DNA from: Chitinophaga pinensis
GTDB lineage: Bacteria > Bacteroidota > Bacteroidia > Flavobacteriales_D > Crocinitomicaceae
NCBI GenBank assembly: GCA_945870115.1
Contig: CAMBRH010000049.1
Coordinates: 1 to 15,162 of the forward strand
Length of the DNA: 15,162 nt
Direction of reading: 5' to 3'
The notes under the pieces were generated by a model that was not told the DNA's origin, searched no databases, and was given only the letters and a program-made list of their open reading frames with translations. Below are positions 1-7,741 of this stretch, piece by piece. Within the stretch, counting starts at the first letter, position 1. Each line of letters starts with the position of its first letter. Position numbers and translations under genes: made by a program.

Positions 1-2
1 GA

Positions 3-65
3 CAAATCGGTCGAGTTGAAGTTCCGCAGGAAGCTTTTATGGCGGTTTTGAAGTTGAATGATTAA
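3..65 (+). CDS. C-terminal fragment of an unidentified protein
   Basis: The left edge cuts into an open frame that ends at TAA (63-65). The visible 20 residues are QIGRVEVPQEAFMAVLKLND. The mix of hydrophobic and charged residues looks like a real protein end, whereas the other two plus frames give stops or unlikely residues. I do not recognise the family from this little sequence. The next gene (OmpA family) lies on the opposite strand, so the two genes converge across the 149-base spacer. Confidence 0.5.
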   Translation, partial: QIGRVEVPQEAFMAVLKLND

Positions 66-75
66 AAAGAGGATT

Positions 76-96
76 GATAGACGATAGACAAAAGAC
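76..96 (+). repeat. Three tandem heptamers (GATAGAC-like)
   Basis: GATAGAC occurs at 76-82 and again at 83-89, and AAAAGAC follows at 90-96. This short period-7 array lies in the spacer between two convergent genes. Its function is unknown. Similar short-period arrays occur in other spacers of the window. Confidence 0.5.
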
Positions 97-133
97 TGTA
101 TTTTTGTAAATAAAAGATTTACTTTGGAGAGAA

Positions 134-157
134 GATTTTAGGACATCAGGATATTAA
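134..157 (-). repeat. Three tandem octamers (YTAAWATC-like)
   Basis: Read on the minus strand, the octamers are TTAATATC (157-150), CTGATGTC (149-142) and CTAAAATC (141-134). The same kind of word recurs in the spacers at 11521-11567 and 14962-14985. The array lies downstream of the OmpA-family gene. Apart from these arrays and a weak 6-bp hairpin (106-122), I see nothing in the 66-214 spacer. Confidence 0.45.
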
Positions 158-214
158 GAGTCAAAAATTAGTTCTACGCCAAGGTGGAAAACTGAATTTT
201 AGTTGATAATAGAA

Positions 215-2236
215 TTACATTTCCAAAATAACAAATTCCACTCTTCTATTTTTTGAAGCAGCATCCTCGCTCGTTCCTTTCATCAATGGCTTTGATTTTC
301 CATAACCCTTCGCAATCAATCTAGCGCTAGAAATTCCTTTTTTAACCAAGTAATTTAAAACAGCTTTAGATCTATTGTTGCTCAAAGTGATATTTGATGC
401 GACATCACCAACGTGATCTGTGTGACCAGAAATTTCAATTTTCATGTTGGGATTTTCTAGTAATAAGTTGTATAATCTCTCTAATTCTGCAAAAGACTCA
501 GCTTTCAAATCAAATTTATTAAAATCAAAGAATAAATTATTTAGACGAATATTTAATCCAATCTCAATTGGTGCTAATAATAAATCTTTCTTTATAACTT
601 TATAAGTGTTGACTTTTGTTAAATCCAAATTTTCACTTATTGAATAATAATTGTCAGTAGCTGCAAAAAAACTATACTTTTTTTCGTTTGGCAAAATAAT
701 ACTATATTCTCCCGTAATACTATTCGAAATAGCAGAACCAACATGTGAATTATTCTTTAAATCATAGTAATTTATTTTTGCAGATAAGGGTTTATTTGTT
801 TTCGAATCTAATACTTTTCCTTGCACTAAAAGTACCGTTTTAGATTGTGCACCTTTCGGTAATTTTTTTCTGAAAATATCTGAATTTCCAGCCTCAACAT
901 AAGAAACATAATAAACGTATTCACCATCGGCAGAAAAAATATAATATGCATCCCAAGCAGGAGTATTCAAATTTGGACCAAGATTTTTAGGTTCACTCCA
1001 ATTTAACCAAGTGTCATCTAATCGAGTGGTCATATACATGTCTTTCGAGCCAAATCCAGGCAAACCACTTGTCGAATAATAAAGTGTTTTTTCATCAGCT
1101 GCTAAAAATGGGGTACTTTCACTTTCTGCAGAATTTAAAACTTTACCACAATTTTTAGGTTCAGTCCATGTTGAATCAGCGTTCAAAAAGCTAACATATA
1201 CGTCTTTTGATCCAAAACCATCCTTTCGCTGAACGGTCATAATGATTACCTTCCCAGAGACTGACTTATTGAATTCACCATATAAATTATCATTGTAAAA
1301 ATTCGTAATTTTCATTTCTTTTGGATATTCCCATGTTTCACCCTTTTTAGTTGAAAAAGAAATCCCTTTTGTCATCGATCCATCTGGTAAATAGGCGTTC
1401 AACAGAAAAAGTTGTTGTCCATCTGCAGATAATCCAAGTGCTGCATTATTCTCTGAATTATTTATTGGCGCACCAAAGTTTTTTGCTAATTGAAAATTAC
1501 CAAGTGAATCTTTTTCACTTATCCAAATATCTTGATTTGAAATTGCAGGAATGTTTTCTGGATGATCTTGTCTTGTGAAAATTAATTTTTGTCCATCAGG
1601 CGAAATTTGAGGGAGTAATTCTGATGTTTTAGAATTAATATTTGTTCCTAAATCTTCACGCGGAATTTCTATTTCACTTCCATCAATTAAATTAATTTTT
1701 GGCTTAATTGAATCTTTAGAATCTGAAATTCCAATCGCATCAATTTGATTAAAACCATCAATTAATGAGGTGTTTAAAATGATTTTTACTGAACTAATTT
1801 TTAAACTAGATTTTTCAAAAAAATAATAAGAAAATTTTCCTTTTAAACTTGGTTTTTGAGGATTCGAGTTATCAAAAACGGTTTGTTTTACGCCTAATTG
1901 ATCAAAAATCTCAATTCTAACTATGCAACCTGCATTTTCATTTTCACTGACAAATATTTGCTGAATTTGAAGCGCCGTTTTATATTTTACATGAATCCAT
2001 TCTTCATTATTACTGTTATCAGTTGCTGGACTCCACGCATTTGCAGTTGAACCAAATATTGGAAATCTAGATGGTTTTCCTAAAATTTGTTTAGCAGAAA
2101 ATTGCATTGGATCATTACTCGAATATTCACTTGAAAAACCAAGCAAAGAATCTGCCCAGTAAACTTGTTGAGCAGAAATATTTTTGAAACAAAAAAATGT
2201 CAGCAAAAATATTGAAAGTTGGTTTTTTATTGTCAT
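215..2236 (-). CDS. OmpA-family outer membrane protein with PD40 propeller repeats
   Basis: This 673-residue protein starts at ATG with a signal peptide (about 1-22, ending ISAQ), so it is exported. Residues about 25-170 resemble a galactose-binding/discoidin-like beta-sandwich. Residues about 205-460 carry WD40-like PD40 repeats, seen as SPDGQKLIF, SADGQQLFLLN, GSKDVYVSF, LAADEKTLYYS and FSADGEYVYY. Residues about 468-540 look like a carboxypeptidase-regulatory-like fold (VQGKVLDSKTNKPL). The end (about 563-673) is an OmpA peptidoglycan-binding domain with GHTD (Asp607), LSNNR (Arg622) and NRRVEF. The Asp-to-Arg spacing of 15 matches OmpA. It probably links the outer membrane to the cell wall; the ligand of the sandwich and propeller is unknown. 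It lies 44 bases downstream of the M1 peptidase-barrel gene on the same strand, so co-transcription is possible. Confidence 0.9.
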   Translation of the reverse strand: MTIKNQLSIFLLTFFCFKNISAQQVYWADSLLGFSSEYSSNDPMQFSAKQILGKPSRFPIFGSTANAWSPATDNSNNEEWIHVKYKTALQIQQIFVSENENAGCIVRIEIFDQLGVKQTVFDNSNPQKPSLKGKFSYYFFEKSSLKISSVKIILNTSLIDGFNQIDAIGISDSKDSIKPKINLIDGSEIEIPREDLGTNINSKTSELLPQISPDGQKLIFTRQDHPENIPAISNQDIWISEKDSLGNFQLAKNFGAPINNSENNAALGLSADGQQLFLLNAYLPDGSMTKGISFSTKKGETWEYPKEMKITNFYNDNLYGEFNKSVSGKVIIMTVQRKDGFGSKDVYVSFLNADSTWTEPKNCGKVLNSAESESTPFLAADEKTLYYSTSGLPGFGSKDMYMTTRLDDTWLNWSEPKNLGPNLNTPAWDAYYIFSADGEYVYYVSYVEAGNSDIFRKKLPKGAQSKTVLLVQGKVLDSKTNKPLSAKINYYDLKNNSHVGSAISNSITGEYSIILPNEKKYSFFAATDNYYSISENLDLTKVNTYKVIKKDLLLAPIEIGLNIRLNNLFFDFNKFDLKAESFAELERLYNLLLENPNMKIEISGHTDHVGDVASNITLSNNRSKAVLNYLVKKGISSARLIAKGYGKSKPLMKGTSEDAASKNRRVEFVILEM

Positions 2237-2260
2237 AATATCAAAGTTAATTATTTTTCA

Positions 2261-2290
2261 CAAATGAAATTAAAATTCTTTTAAAACAAA
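2261..2290 (-). promoter_or_regulatory. Candidate Bacteroidota promoter for the OmpA-family gene
   Basis: On the minus strand, TTTG (2290-2287) is followed after 18 bases by TTCATTTG (2268-2261), one mismatch from TAnnTTTG. This would leave a leader of about 20 bases before the ATG at 2236. A perfect TAACTTTG (2249-2242) also exists, but it is only 5 bases from the start codon and lacks a spaced TTG. The site overlaps the stop codon of the upstream gene. Confidence 0.35.
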
Positions 2291-5200
2291 CCATTTATAC
2301 TCAAAGGTTTATTTACGATATTCATTTTGAGTGAAACTCTGATTTTTTCTCCATATTTCCCACCGTAACTAGCTTTTTCCATTTGATCACTCATTACAAG
2401 AGGAAAATACATTCCAAAAACTTTTCCTAATCGAATGGCTAAACCAGCATTGTAGACAAAGGTATTCAAGGAATTTGAATTAAACGTTCCAAAATCTGCA
2501 AAAACACCAAATGGTTTTATTGGCAATTCAACATACAGATTTGCTGCCGCTAACCAAGTACTTGTTGTACCGAAGTTTGACGTACTTTTAAAACCTCCAA
2601 CATTTTCTTGACGAAATGTGTTTTTATAATTGTTCGTTCTATCAAAATAATATTCTTCTAAAAACACATCTTGGCTTCCTGAATTTCCAGCTAAAGAATA
2701 GGAATAGTTTGTTACCCCATAATTATTGTTAAATGGATTGAAATCCCAATATTTTCCAGCGAATAAGCGTAATTCAATCCACGTTTTCTTTTTGTTTTTC
2801 AAATATTTATACCTAAAAGTTGATTCAACATTTGAACGAACAAAGTTTGAAGAAGAATTTAAATCAGCAAAATAATCTGTTCTTGCTGTAGCATCAATTT
2901 GAAAATCTGTTTTTTTGAAAAGAAAATTATACTTCAAAAATGCACCACCGTAATTTGAATAAGTTGTTCTAGAAGGTGCAGGAAATATTAATGTTGTTAA
3001 ACCATCATAATAATTTTCTTCGTATTTATAAATTCCTTGCAATAAAACATTTTGGCTAATTGCACTCGCTTTTCCTCTATTTCCAAGTTTTAAATAAATG
3101 TAAGGGGAAATTCCAATATAAAAAGATTTAGTGTTTTCATATCCAAAGGATTTTATTGAAGTTCCAATTCGGGTCAATTTAATGGCGTTTTTCGGCAAGA
3201 AAGTATAAGAAAATTCAGCAATTCCAGCAATGTTTTTTCTGCCAAAAGAATACATAGGTGCAAGTACATATTGAAAACGTTTGAATGGAATTCCCATATT
3301 ATGTGAAAGCAAACCTAAGGCAAATTTATCAGCTGTGTTTACTGCAAAAATTGGCGACCAAAAATTATTTGATTTATTTCGCTCATTGTCTCCCAAGAAA
3401 AATTCATATTTCAAAGGTTCTTTTTTGTTGAACAACCACGATTTATTCCATGAATTATTTGTTCTGAAAAGTTCTGGAATTTGTTTATTCAAATCAATTA
3501 CTGCACTATCAGGCTTTTGCGTTTCGAAAACTAATAAACTAGATTTTTTATCCGAAGGAAGAGTCCATTTTGTTTCCGTTTTATTTTCAAAACTCAATGT
3601 TACTGGAATTGGACCATTAACATGACCTTTATTTTTCACTTTGATAATCGTTTTTCCATCTTTTACTTTTACATTTTTGATTTTATAATCGATGTAATTA
3701 GTTGTTTGAATTAAATCTTCAAAAAGCCAGTTTAAATTTTGCCCTGAAGTTTTTTCTAAAACAGAACGAATATCTTCTGGTTGTGGATGCTTATATTTCC
3801 AGGAATCAAAATACGATTGCATTGATTTATCAAATTCTTTTTCGCCCAAAAATTCTTTTAAATAATGAAAAACCAAACCAGTTTTTTGGTACATGATAAA
3901 TCCATAATTTCCAGAAGTGAAATCAGCAGACGGAGTTTCAATTGCTTGATCTTCTCCTAAAATCGCCATCATTCTGTAAGAAATATCTCCAGAATCTTGG
4001 TGATCTAAATCATTCATGTGAAAGCGACCATTCAAAACCATATCAGACATTTCTGTATTGTTTGGATATTTTGTTTGAACGTATCGAACTTCATTCAAAG
4101 TGTTTAAACCTTCGTCCATCCAGCCGTGAATTCGTTCATTTGAACCCAAAATTCCATAAAACCAATTGTGACCAACTTCGTGCACAATCACAATTTCAAG
4201 TTGCATTGAATTTGGCGTATTTCCTATAACAGTAACATTTGGATATTCCATTCCGCCACCTGCGCTTATTGTTCCATCAACTGCAGTGATTTGATTATAG
4301 GGATAATCGCCATTCCATTTTGAATAATAAAATGCCCCATCGTTAATATATTCAATTGCTTTTTCCCATAAAACGGCATTTTGTTCTGTAAACATCGCCC
4401 ATGTTGTAACTTTTCGCTTTGAGTTTGGCATCTCAACTTCCCCTTTTAAAACATGGAATCGTTTGTCAGCAAACCAAGCGAAATCATGGACATTTTTTTG
4501 AGTATAGCGTATCGTTTTATATTCAGAATCGCTTGCAGGAAATTCACTTGCTTTCTTTTTTCCTTTTGTTGCTTGAAATTTTCCGTTTTTATAATTTTCA
4601 AGTGTTTTTTGAGATAAAGTAGTTAAAAAATCTATTTCACTGTCGGTTTGTAAATCTCCCGTTGCTCCAACAACGTAATTTTTTGGAAGTGTGATTGAAA
4701 CATCAAAAGTACCATATTCTGAATAAAACTCTCCTTGATTCAAATATGGCATTTGATTCCAACCATTTTTATCGTAAACTGCTGGCTTTGGGTACCATTG
4801 TGTAATTTGATAGGACTGTCCAACGTGTCCCATACGAGAAATTTCTCCACTTGGAAGTTTAACTTTAAAAGGCGTCGAAACAGTCATTCTCTCTCCCGAA
4901 AGTAAAGGTTTTGACAAATGAATTTTACAAATATCAATATTATCAGCATCGATTTCCCATTTCACCTTTTCGCCATTTATCTTAAAATCAAGTGAATCAA
5001 CTCCACCTTTATCAATTTCTTTTCCAAATTGAAGTAAGGTTTCATTGCTTTTATACAATTGTTTTCCAAGTGCCGTTTTTCCATTTCTGTATGCATTTGC
5101 CCAAAGGTGCACGTAAATAAAATCAAGTGAATTAGGCGAATTATTCACATATTCAAAACTTTCAAAAGCAGAAATTGTGTTGTCAATATCGTTTAATTTG

Positions 5201-5295
5201 ACTTCGATTTTGTAATTGACTTCTTGTTGCCAATATGTTTGAGAAAGAATATTTCCACTAGTAATTAAACTTAAAAGAATTGAAAAATAGTTCAT
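2281..5295 (-). CDS. M1-family (gluzincin) metallopeptidase with C-terminal outer-membrane barrel
   Basis: This is a 1004-residue protein from the ATG at 5295, which begins a clean signal peptide (MNYFSILLSLITSGNILSQ). The catalytic part (about 20-535) has the zinc motif HEVGH (His372, Glu373, His376) with Glu395 eighteen residues on in GWMDEG. It also has GGGMEYP (346-352), in place of the usual GxMEN aminopeptidase motif, and a likely catalytic Tyr468 in IMYQK. Residues about 536-605 look like an Ig-like beta-domain. From about 645 to the terminal Phe, aromatic-rich alternating segments separated by polar turns suggest an outer-membrane beta-barrel. I infer a surface- or periplasm-facing peptidase tethered by its own barrel. 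A start at TTG 5346 is rejected because that TTG is the probable -33 element. Peptidase confidence is high; the barrel is a reading by eye. Confidence 0.87.
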   Translation of the reverse strand: MNYFSILLSLITSGNILSQTYWQQEVNYKIEVKLNDIDNTISAFESFEYVNNSPNSLDFIYVHLWANAYRNGKTALGKQLYKSNETLLQFGKEIDKGGVDSLDFKINGEKVKWEIDADNIDICKIHLSKPLLSGERMTVSTPFKVKLPSGEISRMGHVGQSYQITQWYPKPAVYDKNGWNQMPYLNQGEFYSEYGTFDVSITLPKNYVVGATGDLQTDSEIDFLTTLSQKTLENYKNGKFQATKGKKKASEFPASDSEYKTIRYTQKNVHDFAWFADKRFHVLKGEVEMPNSKRKVTTWAMFTEQNAVLWEKAIEYINDGAFYYSKWNGDYPYNQITAVDGTISAGGGMEYPNVTVIGNTPNSMQLEIVIVHEVGHNWFYGILGSNERIHGWMDEGLNTLNEVRYVQTKYPNNTEMSDMVLNGRFHMNDLDHQDSGDISYRMMAILGEDQAIETPSADFTSGNYGFIMYQKTGLVFHYLKEFLGEKEFDKSMQSYFDSWKYKHPQPEDIRSVLEKTSGQNLNWLFEDLIQTTNYIDYKIKNVKVKDGKTIIKVKNKGHVNGPIPVTLSFENKTETKWTLPSDKKSSLLVFETQKPDSAVIDLNKQIPELFRTNNSWNKSWLFNKKEPLKYEFFLGDNERNKSNNFWSPIFAVNTADKFALGLLSHNMGIPFKRFQYVLAPMYSFGRKNIAGIAEFSYTFLPKNAIKLTRIGTSIKSFGYENTKSFYIGISPYIYLKLGNRGKASAISQNVLLQGIYKYEENYYDGLTTLIFPAPSRTTYSNYGGAFLKYNFLFKKTDFQIDATARTDYFADLNSSSNFVRSNVESTFRYKYLKNKKKTWIELRLFAGKYWDFNPFNNNYGVTNYSYSLAGNSGSQDVFLEEYYFDRTNNYKNTFRQENVGGFKSTSNFGTTSTWLAAANLYVELPIKPFGVFADFGTFNSNSLNTFVYNAGLAIRLGKVFGMYFPLVMSDQMEKASYGGKYGEKIRVSLKMNIVNKPLSINGLF

Positions 5296-5317
5296 ATTAT
5301 AATTGTCTTTTAGAAAA

Positions 5318-5346
5318 CAAATATAAGTAAAAACTTGCAGAGCCAA
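5318..5346 (-). promoter_or_regulatory. Promoter of the M1 peptidase-barrel gene
   Basis: On the minus strand, TTG (5346-5344), an 18-base spacer and TATATTTG (5325-5318) match the Bacteroidota -33/-7 pattern TTG/TAnnTTTG. Transcription would begin near 5311, giving a leader of about 16 bases before the ATG at 5295. It shows that a longer reading frame starting at the TTG at 5346 cannot be the protein start. Confidence 0.65.
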
Positions 5347-5372
5347 TTCTAAAATCTTATGAATGGTTTTTT

Positions 5373-5390
5373 TTACTTTTTGAAAAGTAA
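5373..5390. promoter_or_regulatory. Perfect palindrome between divergent promoters (candidate operator)
   Basis: TTACTTTT (5373-5380), centre TG, AAAAGTAA (5383-5390): a perfect 8-bp inverted repeat. It lies between the -33 elements of the minus-strand M1 gene and the plus-strand lipoprotein gene. The position suits a shared regulator, but no regulator is encoded nearby, and such repeats arise by chance in AT-rich DNA. Confidence 0.35.
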
Positions 5391-5409
5391 TTTAGATGGT
5401 TAAAAAGTT

Positions 5410-5417
5410 TATATTTG
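5410..5417 (+). promoter_or_regulatory. -7 element for the lipoprotein gene at 5439
   Basis: TATATTTG is a perfect TAnnTTTG match, 21 bases before the ATG at 5439. The -33 partner is weak (TTTAG at 5391-5395). It overlaps an in-frame TTG at 5415, so translation from that TTG is unlikely. Confidence 0.5.
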
Positions 5418-5438
5418 TGTTCAAATAAACAAAGTCTA

Positions 5439-5933
5439 ATGAAAATTTTTAAAATCACGCTTTTGTTGTCCTTATATCTTATAGTGTCAAGTTGTGGAAC
5501 TTCGAAAGACGTAATCATTGATGATTCTATTTCACCTATAGACAAGTCTGGAGATATCATTCAAGATCCGTATGGAAACAATGAAAAAGGAAACCCTGTA
5601 TATGAACCAGAAATAGTTGGAAATGATTCCGATGAACATGGCTGTAAAGCTTCCGCTGGCTATAGTTGGAGTACTTTGAAAAAAGAGTGTATTCGTGTTT
5701 TTGAATTAAAAATGCAATTGTCAAATAGTGACAAAACAAAAATCGCAGGATTAATTTTTTCTGAGGACCAACTGAAAGCTGAAATCATTACTTCAGAAGG
5801 AACCTTTTTATTAGAAAAATATAATGATATGTATGTTTCTCATCCGCAAAGTGACCCACATTATTTTTTAAGAAAGAAGAATGGGAAATGGGTTTTTGAG
5901 ACAGAAGAAAAAATTCTTTATTCAGAATTATAA
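5439..5933 (+). CDS. Putative lipoprotein with a DEHGC...CIR motif
   Basis: The product has 164 residues. The N-terminus MKIFKITLLLSLYLIVSSC is a lipoprotein signal with Cys19 as the lipidated residue. An acidic, Pro/Asn-rich linker (about 20-62) leads to a compact motif, DEHGC (Cys69), SAGYSW and KKECIRVFE (Cys84), where the two cysteines could form a disulfide. The last part (about 90-164) alternates strand-like segments and has LRKKNGKWVFE near its end. From memory, similar motifs recur in Bacteroidota hypothetical proteins; I do not know the function. ATG 5439 is chosen over TTG 5415 because the promoter -7 box covers the latter. It is divergent from the M1 gene and lies 56 bases upstream of the M43 protease gene, possibly in one transcript. 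Confidence 0.8.
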   Translation: MKIFKITLLLSLYLIVSSCGTSKDVIIDDSISPIDKSGDIIQDPYGNNEKGNPVYEPEIVGNDSDEHGCKASAGYSWSTLKKECIRVFELKMQLSNSDKTKIAGLIFSEDQLKAEIITSEGTFLLEKYNDMYVSHPQSDPHYFLRKKNGKWVFETEEKILYSEL

Positions 5934-5989
5934 GTAGTAAGGCTAATCAAGAAAGCTTTACAAGTAGGAAAACTTAAAAGAAAACAAAT

Positions 5990-7252
5990 ATGAAAAAAAA
6001 CCTTTACTCTTTATTTTTAGTTGGAATTAGTTTTGCTAGTTTCAATTTTCAAGCACAAACGCACAAATGCGCTGCAGCAACTAATTTCGAGAAAAAATTA
6101 ATTGAAAATCCGTCCCTGCAACTTGTGAGAGAACAAGCAGAATTGGAAACTCAAAATTGGCTTTCAACTCATCCTAATGCTTTGCAAACGAGAAATATAA
6201 TAACAATCCCAGTAGTAGTTCACGTAATTTATAAAACCGCTGCTCAAAATGTTTCAACTGCTCAAATTCAATCACAAATTGATGCAATGAATGAAGATTT
6301 TCGTTTGCTAAACGCTGATTCTTTGCCAGATGTTCATCCATTTTGGCAATATACTGCTGATTCCCAAATTGAATTTTGTTTGGCATCAAGAGATCCAAAT
6401 GGAAATGCAACTACTGGTATCACAAGGACATCTACAACTGTTAATTTTTTTGACGGAAATAATGGTGCGGAAAAATATACGAGTATGGGAGGAAAAGACA
6501 ATTGGGATCCTACAAAATATTTAAATATTTGGGTATGTAATCTTGATCCTGCTGCGGGACTTTTAGGTTATGCAACTTTTCCTTCTGATTTAAGTAATTT
6601 TCCTGATGATGATGGAGTTGTCATAAATTATACTGCATTTGGAATTGGTGGAACTTCAGTTTCTCCTAATACCAATGGTAGAACAGGAACACATGAAGTT
6701 GGGCATTGGCTAAATCTTTCTCATATTTGGGGAGATGCAACCTGTGGAGATGATTTAGTTTCTGATACAAAAGTTGCTGAAACAAGTAATTATGGCTGTC
6801 CAAGTTTCCCTTTTAATCCAAATAGTACTTGTGGTTCGGATGCATCTGGAGAAATGTACATGAATTACATGGACTATGTTGATGATGCATGTATGGTTAT
6901 GTTTACATTAGGACAAGCAAATAGAATGCGAGCAGCTTTAAATGGTCCTAGAGCAGGCTTACTTTCTTCGAATGGTTGTTTGCCAATAGCAAATATGGAA
7001 GAAATACTTTCTGAAAATTCTTTTGAGATTTATCCAAATCCAAGTGCTGATAATTTTACAGTCAACACTAAGAATAAAGAATCAGTTGATATTCATGTTT
7101 ATGATTTAGTTGGTACAGAAATTGTTTCATTTAAAAATGTAAACCAATACCCACATGAAATGAGTTTGAAAAACCTTCCAAATGGTAGTTATTTTTTGAA
7201 ATTCACGAATGGAAACAGCACAATTACTAAAAAAATAGTCATTTCAAAATAA
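5990..7252 (+). CDS. Secreted M43 (pappalysin-like) zinc metalloprotease with T9SS sorting domain
   Basis: This 420-residue secreted protease has an N-terminal signal peptide (1-23, ending QAQ). A propeptide-like helical stretch (about 28-65) precedes the catalytic domain, which opens at ITIPVVVHVIY. The metzincin zinc site HEVGHWLNLSH supplies His235, His239 and His245, with Glu236 as catalytic base. The Met-turn is in MNYMDYVDDACM (Met294). Paired cysteines (252, 270, 281, 301) suit disulfides in an extracellular enzyme. The C-terminal 80 residues, beginning EIYPNPSADNF and ending TKKIVISK, are a type A T9SS signal, so the enzyme should cross the outer membrane by type IX secretion and lose this tail. 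The substrate cannot be told. A small lipoprotein gene follows 6 bases later, presumably in the same operon. Confidence 0.92.
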   Translation: MKKNLYSLFLVGISFASFNFQAQTHKCAAATNFEKKLIENPSLQLVREQAELETQNWLSTHPNALQTRNIITIPVVVHVIYKTAAQNVSTAQIQSQIDAMNEDFRLLNADSLPDVHPFWQYTADSQIEFCLASRDPNGNATTGITRTSTTVNFFDGNNGAEKYTSMGGKDNWDPTKYLNIWVCNLDPAAGLLGYATFPSDLSNFPDDDGVVINYTAFGIGGTSVSPNTNGRTGTHEVGHWLNLSHIWGDATCGDDLVSDTKVAETSNYGCPSFPFNPNSTCGSDASGEMYMNYMDYVDDACMVMFTLGQANRMRAALNGPRAGLLSSNGCLPIANMEEILSENSFEIYPNPSADNFTVNTKNKESVDIHVYDLVGTEIVSFKNVNQYPHEMSLKNLPNGSYFLKFTNGNSTITKKIVISK

Positions 7253-7258
7253 TTCAAA

Positions 7259-7657
7259 ATGAAAAATAACATGATTTATTTATTACTTACCCTTGCAATT
7301 TTTTCTTGTGATCCAGCAAAAAGAATTGCTAAGAAAAATGCAAAAATAGAAGTAAAATCTGACGAAAATTGTCGCTTTTCAATTTCATTTATAAGCATTG
7401 GCTCAGGAACAGATGGCGATGCGAAAAAGCAATTTGAAACGTATATCGCAAAATTTGATGTAAAAAACAACACAAAGTTAGACTATGAAACCGTAAAATG
7501 GGGACGTGAAGGCGAAGTTGATTATTGCTTTAAATTGAGCGAATTAAAGCCAAAACAACAAGAAACATTTATCAGCGATTTAAAAGAGTTACTAAAAGAT
7601 TCAAAATTAGTGCGCTATCAAGAAAATGAACCTTGCAAAAAAGGAAGACAAAATTAA
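7259..7657 (+). CDS. Small putative lipoprotein of unknown function
   Basis: The product has 132 residues with a lipoprotein signal peptide, MKNNMIYLLLTLAIFSC, putting the lipidated Cys at 17. A short Lys/Ala-rich segment follows, then a probable alpha/beta domain with SISFISIGSGTDGDAKKQF (about 42-60), a helical middle, and C-terminal helices. The mature part has three further cysteines (38, 89 and 126). I do not recognise the family with confidence; similar small lipoproteins are common in Flavobacteriales. It begins 6 bases after the M43 protease gene stops and is followed by a rho-independent terminator, so it is very likely the last gene of that transcript. Confidence 0.8.
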   Translation: MKNNMIYLLLTLAIFSCDPAKRIAKKNAKIEVKSDENCRFSISFISIGSGTDGDAKKQFETYIAKFDVKNNTKLDYETVKWGREGEVDYCFKLSELKPKQQETFISDLKELLKDSKLVRYQENEPCKKGRQN

Positions 7658-7672
7658 TTTAAAATTCACTTT

Positions 7673-7710
7673 AAAGCCAATCAATATATTTAAAATTGAT
7701 TGGCTTTTTT
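7673..7710 (+). terminator. Rho-independent terminator
   Basis: AAAGCCAATCAA (7673-7684) pairs perfectly with TTGATTGGCTTT (7696-7707) over an 11-base loop, and a T-run follows. It closes the transcript carrying the M43 protease and the small lipoprotein. Confidence 0.85.
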
Positions 7711-7741
7711 AATTAAATAAGTTCAATAAATAGACTTAAAA

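Noticed and set aside
5296..5346. Longer start (TTG at 5346) for the M1 peptidase
   Set aside because: That TTG is the -33 element of a good promoter, and the extension would put 17 residues ahead of a clean signal peptide.
5415..5438. TTG start at 5415 for the lipoprotein
   Set aside because: It overlaps the TATATTTG -7 box, and the ATG at 5439 begins directly with a lipoprotein signal.
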